Positions 53,597-64,000 of a stretch of DNA of 64,000 nucleotides are shown here, piece after piece. The position numbers were made by a program, and so were the translations under genes. Each line of letters opens with the position of its first letter. Position 1 is the first letter of the stretch. Origin of the DNA: Puccinia triticina. Lineage: Eukaryota; Basidiomycota; Pucciniomycetes; Pucciniales; Pucciniaceae. The notes under the pieces are model-generated. The model ran no database searches and was not told the origin of the DNA. It saw nothing but the letters and a program-made list of their open reading frames with translations. Location of the stretch: assembly GCF_026914185.1 (NCBI RefSeq), contig NC_070564.1:3534001-3598000 (forward strand), read 5' to 3'.

Positions 53597-56558
53597 CTTT
53601 GTCAACTAGATCTACCGGAGGTCGGCAACGGGAAAATCTTGCTTGATTTGGGGGTGTCTACTCATGTGAGTGGTTCCCTGTCACTCTACACCTCGACTGA
53701 AGAACTCGAACGACCTAGAAAAATATTGCTAGCAGTAGCTGACTGCTCCGTTGATGTCAGACTCAAGGGGACGATCATGATCCCAACGAAGCAAGGCAAG
53801 GTGAAGATTGAAGACGTATATTATTGCCCTGGCGTAGACGGAATAATTCTCTCGGTTGGAAGACTAACAAGTGTAGGATGGCAGCTGAAATTTCGCAGGC
53901 AAGAAGCAACTTTGACTAGCCCCACAAATTTAGTCTTTAATACGTTGTACCGAAATTTTTGTTGGTTTTTGAGTAATTTAAACCAGTCTCTCCATCTGAA
54001 TAAAGTCACCCAACGGCCATCATTTGACACATTCCTATGGCATAGACGCCTCGGCCACGTATCGGAAGAAGTAGTGAGGAAATATCTACGACAGCATTAT
54101 CCGGATGAAATTGATGGAAAAACATGGGACTCGTTTTTCTGCACTCAATGCGCAAAATCCAAGAGCGTTGATAAGAAGTCTCCTGGCGGGAATTCTCTGA
54201 TCCCACGTGATGAGCCACTAGACTTGCTCGTATCGGACGTCGCAGGACCTTTCTCGTACGACCTATCCGGAAAGCGCTACATTCTGACAATGAGGGACCA
54301 CGCTACAACATACATATTTTGCGACGCACTAGTAGAGCGTAGCGAAGTCCCGGCGAAGATCATGGAATGGCTGCATCATCTGAACGTCGTCATTGGTCGG
54401 TACCCCAAGAACATCCGGTGCGACAACGCTCCGGAGTACACATCATCTCTGAAGAAACTCCTCAAGCCCATCGGTGTTTCCCTAGCTCCGGTACCTCCTT
54501 ACAGCCCAGAGCAGAACGGCGAGGCGGAAAGGGTAAACCGGACACTTGGTGACATGGCCAGGACAATGTTGCACGAATCTGGTATGCCCCGCCCGTACTG
54601 GAGCTACGCTTACAGGATGGCAGCTCACATTCACAACCGGATCCCAAACAAGAAGATCGACAGCTGCCCCCTGCAGGTGTTGTACAACATCGAAGTGGAT
54701 CCAAATGTACTATATCTGTTTGGGGCAGATGCGATTGTACACGTCCCAAAAGAGAAGCGCGACAAACTGTCGGAGCGGGCCATAGCGGGAAAACTCATTG
54801 GTTATCCGGCAGCTGGAGCAGGATGGTTAGTGCACTCGAATCAAAACGGCCGCATCTTACACTTGACTTCTGTAATATTTCCGGAGTTTCAAAACTTACC
54901 AGTTAAGAAGAAAGAAGCCAAGCGAGGAGATCTGGACTTCATCATCAACCAGATAGTTTTGAAATTAGGGGAAGAGACCACTGACAAGCATGCTAAAGCG
55001 GAAGAGAAAGCCATAACAAATTTGCCCATCAATGAAGATCGAAGAATTCCCCTCAACATCAGATCAGCACTTCAAGCAAGAGATTCGACTGCGTGGCGAG
55101 CTGCGGTGAACTACGAAATCGACAAATTCTTCGAGTTAGACGTCTGGGTGCCTGTAGATCCATTTCCTGGAGCAAAAAGCTTTAGGATGCAGGTGGGTAT
55201 TTGCTATCAAGGAGGGCATGGGATGTGACGACCCGGAAATTTTTCGCGCCAGATACGTCGCGAAAGGGTTCAATCAAGTTATGGGCCGTGACTGCAACAA
55301 AACATACGCTCCTACGGCATTGTTGGTCACACTCCGACTGTTGATTTCTCTGGCTATCAAATATTATTACCCGATTGCAACTTTTGACGTTAGTTCGGCG
55401 TACCTATACAGCCCCATTGAAGAAGAAGTATATGTACAACCGCCAATAGAAATTTGACCGGAATTGAAAGGAAAGATCATGAAGCTCAAGAAAGCAATGT
55501 ACGGCACGAAACAGGCCGCACGATGCTGGTGGAAATTTTCCAAATCAAAAATGGAAAGCCTGGGATTCATTGCTTCAGAGTTAGAACAATCTTTATACAT
55601 ATATCGGCGCAGAAATGGTTTCATTATCATTTGGTTACATGTGGACGACGGATTTGCGGTGGCATCGAATGAGGGACTGATGGGCGAACTTCGGAAGGCA
55701 ATGGAGAAGGAGATGAAAATAAAATGGTCGGATGAAGTTACAAAGCTAGTGGGTATAAACATCAAGTTGAAAGCTGATGTAGTGGAGCTTGACCAGGAAA
55801 AGCTTGCCAGCCAAATCGTGGCGGATTAATCAAGGCCGGTCTTCACACAGCGGAGCACACTGCCGGATGAAGCGCTAGAAATACACTCAGGCGAGCCTCT
55901 AGATCAGACGGAATATCAATCAACACTCGGATCGCTGATGTACCTCGCAGCTGGGACGCGGCCAGACCTGTCTTATGCCGTGAATCTACTAGCAAGGTAC
56001 AGTGAAAATCCATCGCCAAAGCACTGGAAAGCGCTGGACTTTCTGATTGGTTATCTGAAGCGGTTGAAATCGGTAAAGCTAAATCTGAAGGGAGGTGGAA
56101 ATTCTCTGGATCTGTGGTTGGATGCGAACTGGGGCGGCGAGCATGAGCGGTCGACGTCTGGATTTGTTATCAAGCATTTGGGGGATTTGATTGCGTGGGG
56201 AGCGAAGCGGCAAACGGTTGTGGCATTATCAACTTGCGCGGCGGAGTATGTGGCTTTATCGGATGGGGCGCAACACTTGGCAGGACTCTCAATCCTTTTG
56301 GAAGATATTCATCATTCGATCAAGATGAACATTTTTTGCGACAATGAAGCGGCGATATTAATAGCAGGCAACAATGCATCAAAGAAAAGGACAAAATATT
56401 TGATGCGGGCTTTCTATTTCATCAACGATTTTGTCAGGGAAAACAACATCAAGATCTTCTGGACGAATACACATCTTCAGCAAGCGGACATTTTCACCAA
56501 GAAACTAGGACCAAACAAGATGGAAGGAGCGATGGCGAATCTTGGACTGAGGGCGTGA
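53597..56558 (+). pseudogene. Copia-2 pol: protease, integrase, RT, RNase H (broken)
   Basis: Protease ILLDLGVSTHVSG has DLG in place of DSG. Integrase: HRRLGHVSEEVVRKY…CTQCAKSKS zinc region; SDVAGPFSY, RCDNAPEYTSS and QNGEAERVNRTLG carry the DDE residues. Near 55190 the frame shifts by +1, restoring WVFAIKEGMGCDDPEIFRAR, ARYVAKGFNQ and FDVSSAYLYSPIEEEVYVQP. TGA at 55455 and TAA at 55827 follow; then KKAMYGTKQAARCWW, HVDD and RNase H (LWLDANWGGEHERSTSGFVI, ALSTCAAEYVALSD, KYLMRAFYFINDFVREN). Non-functional. Confidence 0.9.
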
Positions 56559-56580
56559 AGTTTACCAGCTTGGGGGGGGA

Positions 56581-56910
56581 TGTTAGAGGGCCGGGACAGC
56601 CAAGATGGTAAACTTAACTCATCCCGAGTTTATCCATCAGTATATGCATGTATCAAACCTTTGTACATACTTGCATACTGCGGCTGCGCCTTGTACCTAG
56701 TCTAACTCAGCCCGCCGGTACCGGTTCCAACCTTTCCTCACCGAGGTTGGACACGATACCAAGCGAGGCTGACCAATCTGCGACGCATTTCTTGTCGTCA
56801 GGTATGTGCAATTATCTCACCGAGGTTGGACACGATACCGAGCAAGGCTGACCGATCTGCGACGCATTTCTTGTCGTCAGATTTGCATTCGCTCCGTCGA
56901 GCATCTTATA
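56581..56910 (+). repeat. 3' LTR of copia-2
   Basis: 330 bp, differs from the 5' LTR at four positions, all C/T or G/A. Followed by GTGTG. Confidence 0.93.
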
Positions 56911-57215
56911 GTGTGAAACTACATACAAATCTAAGTGTTACTCCCCGACAGACTTGTTAACTGTCAACTTTCACGCATACTGGCTACTATACTAATGCTA
57001 TTTTTTAAAGACTATACTATGATTTATCTTAAAATGGGACTTTTGGCACCCATGAACCGTGGAACTATTTTAAGGCAACCACACTCCTAAATCAATAATC
57101 AATAATATGCTTATATATAAGACTAGGAGTAGCTAACACAGTTATGGTTACAAGCTGGGGAGATGTGACATGTGCGAGATGCAGGCAATGGGAATTGAAC
57201 ACGCGACAGAGGTAA

Positions 57216-57231
57216 CGCTGGGCTCATAACC
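57216..57231 (-). other. TRIM primer-binding site
   Basis: GGTTATGAGCCCAGCG on the minus strand directly after the TRIM 5' LTR. The complement CGCTGGGCTCATAACC matches the anticodon arm of fungal initiator tRNA-Met. Confidence 0.75.
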
Positions 57232-57329
57232 TGTAAAAACCCCGGGGAAGGAAGAAAAGGTACCACCCGACTACACGATCGTAGCGGGCATCAACTCTCC
57301 CCCGGAGAGGTATACACCAGGCCATAACA
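57232..57329 (-). repeat. TRIM LTR, right (5' LTR in element orientation)
   Basis: 98 bp; ends on the plus strand in CCATAACA, followed by target duplicate GCTTC. Confidence 0.9.
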
Positions 57330-57334
57330 GCTTC

Positions 57335-58352
57335 CTCTGGCAGTTAACTGCATTTTGCGCTTCACAAGCTGTCCATCTCGACCGGTGGCTTCCACCAATA
57401 ACCTATTATAAATGATCCTGTGACCAAGATGCGAAACAATTTGTGTTTTGATTCCAGGCTATCCTGTATTGTTGCTTGATCCATTTCTTTCTAGTGCGTT
57501 TTTTAAAGTCCAATGGCGTCATCTATGGAATTGTTCGTCGAGGTTCTCTCGTTATAACCAACCTTTCATTTGTGTTATCTTGTTGTGACTAACTCCTCTT
57601 TATTTTTCCACTTTCTCTTACGCTTCATTGACCCAAGTGAGCTATTCTTCAAAATTATGTATCTGGCGGCGTGAATTAAGTGCTTGGATCACTCCTTCCC
57701 CTGGCATGTTCAATCAAGAAAGTAACCTAATGTAACATCATGCATAATCATGTGTACAAATAGTAAGCATTAAAAAAGCATCTCGGCAGGATAATCACGC
57801 AGTCTAGCGCAGGCTCCTCGCACGGAAAGTGGCCTCCCTGGCAGTTGCGCCACTGCTTCGCGGCAAGCGGGGGACTGGGTGTGAACTCGTCGTGGTATTG
57901 GTGACTGCTTCTTCTTCTATCATAAGCTCCGCATTGCTCACCACGTGTACACAAGGAACTCTTGTCCGCGTTCGCTCAAGTACATAGGTAATTTAGGCCC
58001 ACAATAGCGAGAATGGATGGATTGATTCAAAAGTGCATAGAACTTGGAAGAACAATTAATAAGACGAATGACCCAAAATAAGTAGAATGTCGGAAAATAT
58101 CTGCCTGCGTGAACGAGCAATAGTTAAGACGGAAAGGTTAAGGGTAGAAGTGGAACGCTGTAAAGGATAGATAGAGCAGGCAGTTAAATACAATCCAAAT
58201 ACAACGCTGGAATGGTCGCGTACAGGAAGACAATAAGCTAAAGAATATGTCCAGAAATTACTGATTTTTAATCTAACGAATGTGGTGAACAAAAAGTCGC
58301 AGCACTCTGTGTAGTATATACAGGTTAACTACTGAGGACTAGGCACAGGGTC
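57335..58352. other. Intergenic, nothing recognised
   Basis: Contains T/C-rich stretches that may be the promoter region displaced from eIF3l by the TRIM. No reading frame or RNA gene can be supported. Confidence 0.4.
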
Positions 58353-59820
58353 CTAGAGATCTACATTCAAATGCCGTATCATGGATCGATCGACGCTCAA
58401 ACTTGAACGAGATGTTGAGGTCTTGATGGTTGTCCATAAGGACTTCATCTCGGGGCGAGAAGGGTATTTGCGGGGTAGGCTCATTGGGTTAAATGCTTCC
58501 TCCTGGGGCAAAGTACTCGATCTCGAGGGAACACGTAGCTTGGAAGGGAAGTGTTTCACGGGGGTAATGTCCTCGTTTGCTTCCAATGGTGGAGATAGTG
58601 ATCCCGCAGACAGCAATCGTGCTCCTGGTGGACGGGGAGGGCGTGCGGGGACGGAAAAAGTACCAGAGGATGAGGCTGAATGCGAAGTGTCGATTGGCAT
58701 CGGGCCGGAGATGCGAAGTCCATGGTTGGTTGGTGTAACTTTGCGCTGTTTGGCAAACGAAATCATTGAAAAGGTTTGTTTGCGACCGGTGCTCTTCGGT
58801 TCTGGGACGCTCGGCTCAACTGCCGCACTGTATAAGCTGCGGCGTGCAAGTGATTGGGCGATACTTCCCTGGGCGCGCACGTCAGCCGCCGACTCTCTAG
58901 CTATCTCAAAGGACTTTCCCACTGAGCTGATTGAACTCTGTGCCTAAAAGGAGGAAGAAGTCGCTCGCGCAAAATCAGTACTTCATCGAGTCAATCAGAC
59001 AGATCGACTGAAGGTTACTTACGGAGGTTTGTATTTGCTCTTGAGATAAGTATGAATGAGTGTCCTTTTCTAGAAACTGTTCGCTAGATTGCCTGCGGAA
59101 TGGAGTTGGATTTACTTCATGGGCAGTGTAGCTTGAGTGTGGAGTAAGCCTGAGAGAGTGAAACAAAGGATAGCAGGCAAACGGGTCATCCATGTCGTCG
59201 GCGTCACTATTTTCATGTTCAGAAACAGTGGGAGGTGTAGACCAGCTGCACTGAGTCAGATGTGTTGGATGGGGCAAGTAATTATGCTGAGTCAAATAAT
59301 TTTGGCCAGAAGCAAAGCCAAACGGTCTGTTCAGGTCCGCTGCGTCGTATAGGTCACACGCTTGTGGTTCATCAAAGACTATCGATAACGGGCGGTACTC
59401 GTCTTCGCAATTTAAAACTCCTGAAGGTGTAACTGATGGGGGTGAAAGCGGTAGAACATGAGCTTCGGAGACCTAAATGTGTATGCAAAAAAGGGCTTGG
59501 ACTTTGAACAGCAGTGTGGCAAAACGCTCACATGGTAGGCGATCCTGCTCTGATTGATAGCCTGACTTGAAAGTTTGGGTAGGTGTAGTGGCTGGCGACA
59601 GCAGACTACAATAAAGTTCCAGCGCTTGGCGCATAACAACATCCTCTGGTCGTTGGTCGTCAGATTGGCTGAGCTGGTTATAACACGCTTCCACATCGAG
59701 CTTGATAGGTGGACAAGAGGGCACGGTTACGTGAGCAGAAATTCCGGTGGCTTTCAGTAAGACATCCATGCGCTCTAGGTTAGCTGACGAGCGCATGGCT
59801 GCAGGCGATTGGCGGTGCAT
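58353..59820 (-). CDS. Ser/Pro-rich protein of unknown function (3 exons, ~439 aa)
   Basis: Start ATG 59818-59820. Exon 1 59532-59820 (MHRQSPAAMRSSANLERMDV…), exon 2 59023-59462 (SHVLPLSPPSVTPSGVLNCE…) and exon 3 58353-58943 (AQSSISSVGKSFEIARESAA…). Introns GTGAGC…CGAAG and GTAAGT…TTTAG; all phases agree (1320 nt). The first acceptor (AAG) is less usual, but the nearby TTTAG gives a stop. The middle is Asp/His/Tyr-rich and probably disordered (SEHENSDADDMDDPFACYPL). Exon 3 is rich in SP/TP and RSS motifs, typical of phosphorylated regulators, and ends …RSMIRHLNVDL. No catalytic domain recognised. Confidence 0.6.
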
Positions 59821-62722
59821 TGGAAAGAAGTTCGTTAATGATGTTGCTAATCCAATCTTAGAAGTGGGTAAGGATAGACCCAGTCAAAATTTGAGCTGAG
59901 ATTAGGGCGCCTCGGAGTATTTGGTGTGACGCGTATTGGTCCTCGAATCGGAAATTGACAAATGAGGAGCAGCCAGGGTTGGGGACCTTAGTATATGAAT
60001 GTGTATAATTTGTAGGAAGAAATTAGGTGATGTTGCTTGAAAACGTAGGCTGTTGAACGACTGGCAGGCGCCAAAAACAAATTGATAAGCCACGGCCGAT
60101 GGCTGGAAATGCTGGAATAAGAGCCCGAATGGCCGGGGGAAAGAGAGGCAAGCACAACTGGAGAATGGATACGTTGTCTGGTTGATGTTGGATATTATTA
60201 TGTCGGCAGAAGTAACTTTGGCCTGAATCAACCACCCAGGGGCAAGCACATGCAGTCCGAATGATGCGGGCGACATGAAGGATAGAAATATAAAAGTCTT
60301 GTTGGCTGAGGTTAGGCCTGAGTTGAGCTGGTTCAAGATGAGAACGGACAACGATTGGCGTGTTTTCCACGCTGAGTCGAAAAGTGATCGCTCTTGATTA
60401 TCACCTCGGCCATGCCCTCCCCGTGGTTTCATCTGGGATTGGCTGAGAATGGTCACGAATCGCCCAAGAGATTCCTCCATCCATGTATTCGGGGAAATAG
60501 TGGATACTGTGGGCAGATTGCCCTGAAACCCACTGTGGCACAATTCCCCGAGCTCAACTCAAGGCCTCTCTGAGGTCGCGAAGCGTCCCGTTGAGTCCGG
60601 CAGTTCACTTGACTCCCACCCATAGGAGAGCCCTGGTAGAGCCTGGGCTGGCGGATCGGAGGGCCCAGCTGGGCTGGGCGCGACCGCCGAAGGAATGACT
60701 CGAAGGATATTGTTCCCCTTAGGCTTGAACATTTCGATATTTTCAGTATGAGCTAGATTTAAACCATATGGCTTGGAAGCGTACAGCACCCGTAAAGTTT
60801 GGGTTTTTGGCCACACTGCTCCAAGCTTAATGCCAATGCCTTCCCCCTGGCACTGGGCTCTAACCTATATCCAATGCTTGGCGGGTCGGACTGCTTTGTG
60901 GCCTGGCTTGGCAAAGAGCTTAACAAAGCCCCCCTGGAGTGTCAAGGGTAGAGCAAAGCCAGGATTTCCAATTTAAACTTTCTTGCAGCTGTTATTCAGC
61001 TTGACTTGGCCTGATTCTTAGGACAGTACATAGAGCTTGAATGAGGTTGGTTACCAATGATCGACTGGGGCCAACTGAAATTGCGATTAAACTTGAATGG
61101 TTTACTTGAGCATGTTGTGAGCGATCCCCTTCAAGCCTTGTCATTTCTCTTTATGGATGTCGAAGAAGCCAATATCCACACTGAGCCAAGAAATTTCCCT
61201 TGCCAATTGTTGTGAGAAAACTTTCTTTCATGGGTTTTCTATCCCTTTTTTATGGGTTGGCTTATTTACAAGTATTCTTGCTTGGTGTGTTTGAAAAAGA
61301 CTGGGAATTGAGCGCGCCATCGAAGCCGGATATCCCGGGCGCAGATCATCCGAGCCGGCAGTCTCGGATCGCAACCTCCTGCTTCTTCCGGCCGATTGTG
61401 AGCTGCTGCCAGCCAAATCAAACGGGGCTCTCCCCCAATGTGCCTCAAGAGCTGTCCGGAGTCAGGCAAAGGAAAAAAAGCCATCGAAAACTCAGAACGA
61501 CCAAGCGTGATGGGCACGTGACGCGCGGGTCAAACTCAAAGTCCTGCCCATTTTTCTTCGCGAACTCGACTCACCAGTCCCCTGCAGTGCTGGGCGCGAC
61601 GCGCAAGGCCTTTCCAAGACGACCTTTGACAAATCCACCTGAGCCTCAACATACCCGCGCCGTTGTCCAGGACGACGTTCGAGTTTGTTTATGCGACATA
61701 GACGAATCGTGCCGCGGAACCACCACTGTTAGCCCCATTCACATGCCCTCATCCGATTCTTGATCGCCTTACATATTTACATTTTCAGTCGATGATAAGG
61801 GTTTTACAACATATTTGTCACCAATAGACATCATGCGTTCATCGGCTGTGATCAGTATTTTCAAGCATGGCCTGGCATGACCAACCCTGTAAATGTAACT
61901 GTTTGAGACGCTATGTTCAGGCATTTTGAGCCTTTAATCGGTTTAGGAGTTCTAAATATCTGAATTTTCTTCATTTATTTACATAAACAGTACCTTTATT
62001 ATGCAACATATTCATAAACACTGCTAGCCAGCTAAAATAGCCCTGTGCATGGAGGCATAGAAGAGGGTGCGAGGTTCCCTTCATGCTAGCAAGGTCTCGG
62101 TGACTTCGTGCTTCTATGCGCTCGAAGCCAACAACTCTCCTTATAAAGACCCGCGTTCTTTCCCCAGCTAATACAACCAAACATTAGATGCATACATAAA
62201 TAAATATAAATAGATTTTTTCAGCCTTGTGAATTCGCGAACGCACCCGAAGGACCAGAGAGGACCAGAGCCATCAACAAACGTCACATTCCTTGCCTGGG
62301 AATCGCCCCCACCTCACTAGAATCTACCAATATAGCTCGAGAAGCTTGCGGCTCGCCAGTTGCGTGCTCTCTCCTCCCGGCTAACCATCAGCATTTATAC
62401 ATATCCAGCCGGATTTTTCTTGGCGATTTACCCTTCGACGAACCAAGTCCACCTTCTCAAGCGGACTCTTCTGCCGTGTGTGTACCCAGGCGATACTCAC
62501 AGTACCCCTTTTGATCTTGACCCAAGCTCTCGACCAGCCAAAAATCACTCGGAATCTCACGGCCACCGAGCAACTCTTGAAAACTCGGTACCAGCCAGCC
62601 ACTTTCGCGTCCGCACCTTGATCATACATAGATCCCTTCTACCACCGACAGATACTTCTGCTATCTTGTCTCCGCCGTCCAAGCCCTGACACTCTCGTCT
62701 CTGACAGCCGAAAATTCTTCAA
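59821..62722. other. Long intergenic region without a supported gene
   Basis: A 213-codon minus frame (59902-60543) and a 187-codon plus frame (61200-61763) are open but lack domains, good starts or splice structure. Region 60800-60960 is rich in TTGGC/GCCAAG like 39990-40620. The part from about 62300 is probably the promoter and leader of the gene at 62723, with CT-rich tracts before the ATG. Confidence 0.4.
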
Positions 62723-64000
62723 ATGTCAAACAACGCCCGAGTGCGGCCAGCAATCCCATCAAACCAGCTGTTGTCTGGTGCGTTGCCCACCAATGGCGCT
62801 GGCAACGCAATCCCAATACCATTGGACTGTCAATACCTCAATTTCAGTCAGTCCGATCACTCAAACCAAACAGAGTCTCTCGGCTCACGCTTCCTGGAAG
62901 AATCAGCCGCCGTGTACGCCCAAACGAATCTCGTTAGTGCACATGCTCCGCGCGACGGATCCTCGCCACTCGATGCCGAATTTCGAGTTCACCAAGTGCA
63001 TCAAGAACTCTTCAAGGCCTTACCGATCACCTCATCACCGACATCCTCACCCGCGCGCTCAACCACATCATCCACTGATACCTTAAGCCGGTTTTCCCCG
63101 GGTGATGAGATTGATGAGTCGCCAGACTCCGACCGGTTGTTTGATCACGAGAAAGCGTCCATCAAGGATAGCTTGTTCGATAAATCCTCGCTCATCGAAT
63201 TCGAACTTGGTGATCTTTTTGACGATGGTGCTTGTGATGATGATGTTTTAGGCCGATTGTTTCAGGATGAAGAAGATGGCGTTTATGATGATTCTTCGGT
63301 CTTCGAATTCGCACTCGGTGAACTTGATGATATTCCTGTTCCGCCGCCAGGGATAGATCGATCCCGACCCATTGAATTTTTCAATCTTACCTACGACGAC
63401 ATGGTTTTCATTCAGAACAAACTCGCGTCTGTTGCTTTTCCGCCATCCTCCCGAGGCAGCGCGACTCAAGCTCAATATTCAGCTCAGCCCACGGACACCT
63501 GGCCACCTCAACGCCCACAAAGTCATGGACCTATGCACTCATCCCACCAACCATTCCAGCCCAATCTTTCGATATCACCTTCCTTCAGTAGTACCTTGAA
63601 CTCGCACAGCTCACTGAGCAGCCAAGATCCTTCGCCTTCCATCTTGTCGCCTCGTTCGAGTGCGTTACAGCAGCGTCTCAATCAGGCTAAGGCCGCCGCC
63701 AGAATCCGATCCTCTCACACTAGTGGGACTGCGTCCCCTCAGCCCTCAAATGAAATTCTGTCACCTACACGAATTTCACTTCGTGAAAATCTGATTGCCC
63801 ACAACCAACTGCTTTCACCCTCTTCATCCGATGGTCCCGATGTCTTGTGTTTTCCGTTGACACCCCCCATCCACCACCTTGTCCGATCACCTGAAGCAGA
63901 GCAGTCTTGCATTCCCTCCAGTGCTGGTATGTCTGCAATTTACTCGTGTCAGTCAAATTTAACTAAGACTTCCCTAACAAATTGTGGACTTTCCGTTCTG
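62723..64000 (+). CDS. Long Ser/Pro-rich, acidic protein, 5' part only (runs off the window)
   Basis: From ATG at 62723 (MSNNARVRPAIPSNQLLSGA…) the frame is open for all 426 codons to the window end. Features: Ser/Thr/Pro-rich N-terminus; an acidic central block (~135-215) with repeated (V/I)EFELG/FEFALGEL-type segments and FDDGACDDDVLGRLFQDEED; then a Ser/Pro/Gln/His-rich region with a short basic helix (LQQRLNQAKAAARIRSS). GTATGT at 63927 after TCCAGTGCTG is a strong intron donor, so exon 1 probably ends at 63926. Acidic and SP-rich composition suits a transcriptional or signalling regulator, but no domain is seen and the C-terminus is outside the window. Confidence 0.65.
   Translation, partial: MSNNARVRPAIPSNQLLSGALPTNGAGNAIPIPLDCQYLNFSQSDHSNQTESLGSRFLEESAAVYAQTNLVSAHAPRDGSSPLDAEFRVHQVHQELFKALPITSSPTSSPARSTTSSTDTLSRFSPGDEIDESPDSDRLFDHEKASIKDSLFDKSSLIEFELGDLFDDGACDDDVLGRLFQDEEDGVYDDSSVFEFALGELDDIPVPPPGIDRSRPIEFFNLTYDDMVFIQNKLASVAFPPSSRGSATQAQYSAQPTDTWPPQRPQSHGPMHSSHQPFQPNLSISPSFSSTLNSHSSLSSQDPSPSILSPRSSALQQRLNQAKAAARIRSSHTSGTASPQPSNEILSPTRISLRENLIAHNQLLSPSSSDGPDVLCFPLTPPIHHLVRSPEAEQSCIPSSAGMSAIYSCQSNLTKTSLTNCGLSVL

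Larger units (their letters stand above)
51860..56910 (+). mobile_element. Defective Ty1/copia element with TG…TA LTR ends (copia-2)
   Basis: 330-bp LTRs at 51860-52189 and 56581-56910, TGTTAGAGGG…CGTCTTATA, flanked by GTGTG (51855-51859 and 56911-56915). Choosing TA as the terminus is forced by this duplication. Four differences between LTRs by eye. Each LTR holds a ~64-bp direct repeat (GAGGTTGGACACGATACC…TTCTTGTCGTCAG). GGTTAAAAGCC after the 5' LTR resembles the half-tRNA site GGTTATGAGCC; GGGGGGGGA precedes the 3' LTR. Gag-pol is interrupted by stops and one frameshift. Confidence 0.93.
51694..57329 (-). mobile_element. TRIM retroelement (98-bp LTRs), minus orientation, split by copia-2
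   Basis: 98-bp direct repeats at 51694-51791 and 57232-57329 (plus strand TGTAAAAACC…CCATAACA), one difference seen, with the exact 5-bp duplicate GCTTC at 51689-51693 and 57330-57334. On the minus strand the right LTR is followed at once by GGTTATGAGCCCAGCG, a half initiator-tRNA-Met priming site, and the left LTR is preceded by GCGGGGGAG, a polypurine tract. Without the copia insert the element is ~580 bp and has no coding capacity: a terminal-repeat retrotransposon in miniature. Its nearer end is 268 bp upstream of the eIF3l start codon. Confidence 0.9.

Noticed and set aside
58381..58947. 188-codon plus-strand ORF starting with ATG
   Set aside because: Antisense to exon 3 of a minus-strand gene with consistent introns and phases; the minus frame continues through two further exons.
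59902..60543. 213-codon minus ORF as an upstream exon of the 58353 gene
   Set aside because: No ATG in good context, no splice link to exon 1, hydrophobic random-looking sequence.
61200..61763. 187-codon plus ORF
   Set aside because: The first part is a T-rich chance hydrophobic stretch and the remainder lacks motifs; no splice or promoter evidence.

Overview
The window looks like transposon-rich nuclear DNA of a filamentous basidiomycete, most likely a rust-type fungus (Pucciniomycotina). Host genes carry many short introns (about 45-80 nt, GTAAGT/GTGAGT-like donors, CTAAC/CTGAC-like branch sites). The mobile elements are copia, Ty3/gypsy, hAT, a Helitron trace, TRIMs and MITEs of the kinds that crowd rust genomes. 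The lineage is inferred from style and content, not from a marker gene.

Layout. 1-2060: a foldback element with ~100-bp inverted ends, then a 28-bp minisatellite. 2158-19127: arrays of a ~173-bp satellite, in + orientation up to 17261 and inverted after it. Into the satellite went a Tourist-like MITE, a gypsy gag remnant (itself split by a structurally intact copia element, 3815-9082) and a second degenerate gypsy element (12605-16855). 19128-31034: diverged DNA with a Helitron zinc-finger fossil, two spliced genes of unknown function, several MITE/foldback structures and the N-terminal half of a hAT transposase. 31040-39783: a full-length but decayed Ty3/gypsy element with 933-bp LTRs, carrying a TIR element in gag and a 183-bp LTR-like insertion with a tRNA-like Pol III promoter in pol. 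41240-42268: an internally deleted hAT element with exact 8-bp target duplication.

42772-51426 is the gene island. SURF1/SHY1 (cytochrome c oxidase assembly) and an OPA3-like mitochondrial gene are head to head with 114 bp between start codons. They are followed by a small coiled-coil gene, a palindromic TIR element and a complete eight-exon eIF3 subunit L gene. 51694-57329: a 98-bp-LTR TRIM, antisense, about 270 bp upstream of the eIF3l start; a decayed copia element sits inside it. 58353-64000: a three-exon unknown gene on the minus strand and the start of a long Ser/Pro-rich, acidic plus-strand gene that runs off the window.

The host genes are housekeeping or mitochondrial functions, or unknown; no metabolic cluster or defence system is visible. 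The notable content is the layered mobile DNA: target duplications, priming sites and interrupted frames give a clear order of events (satellite, then gypsy, then copia; gypsy, then tRNA-like LTR; TRIM, then copia).
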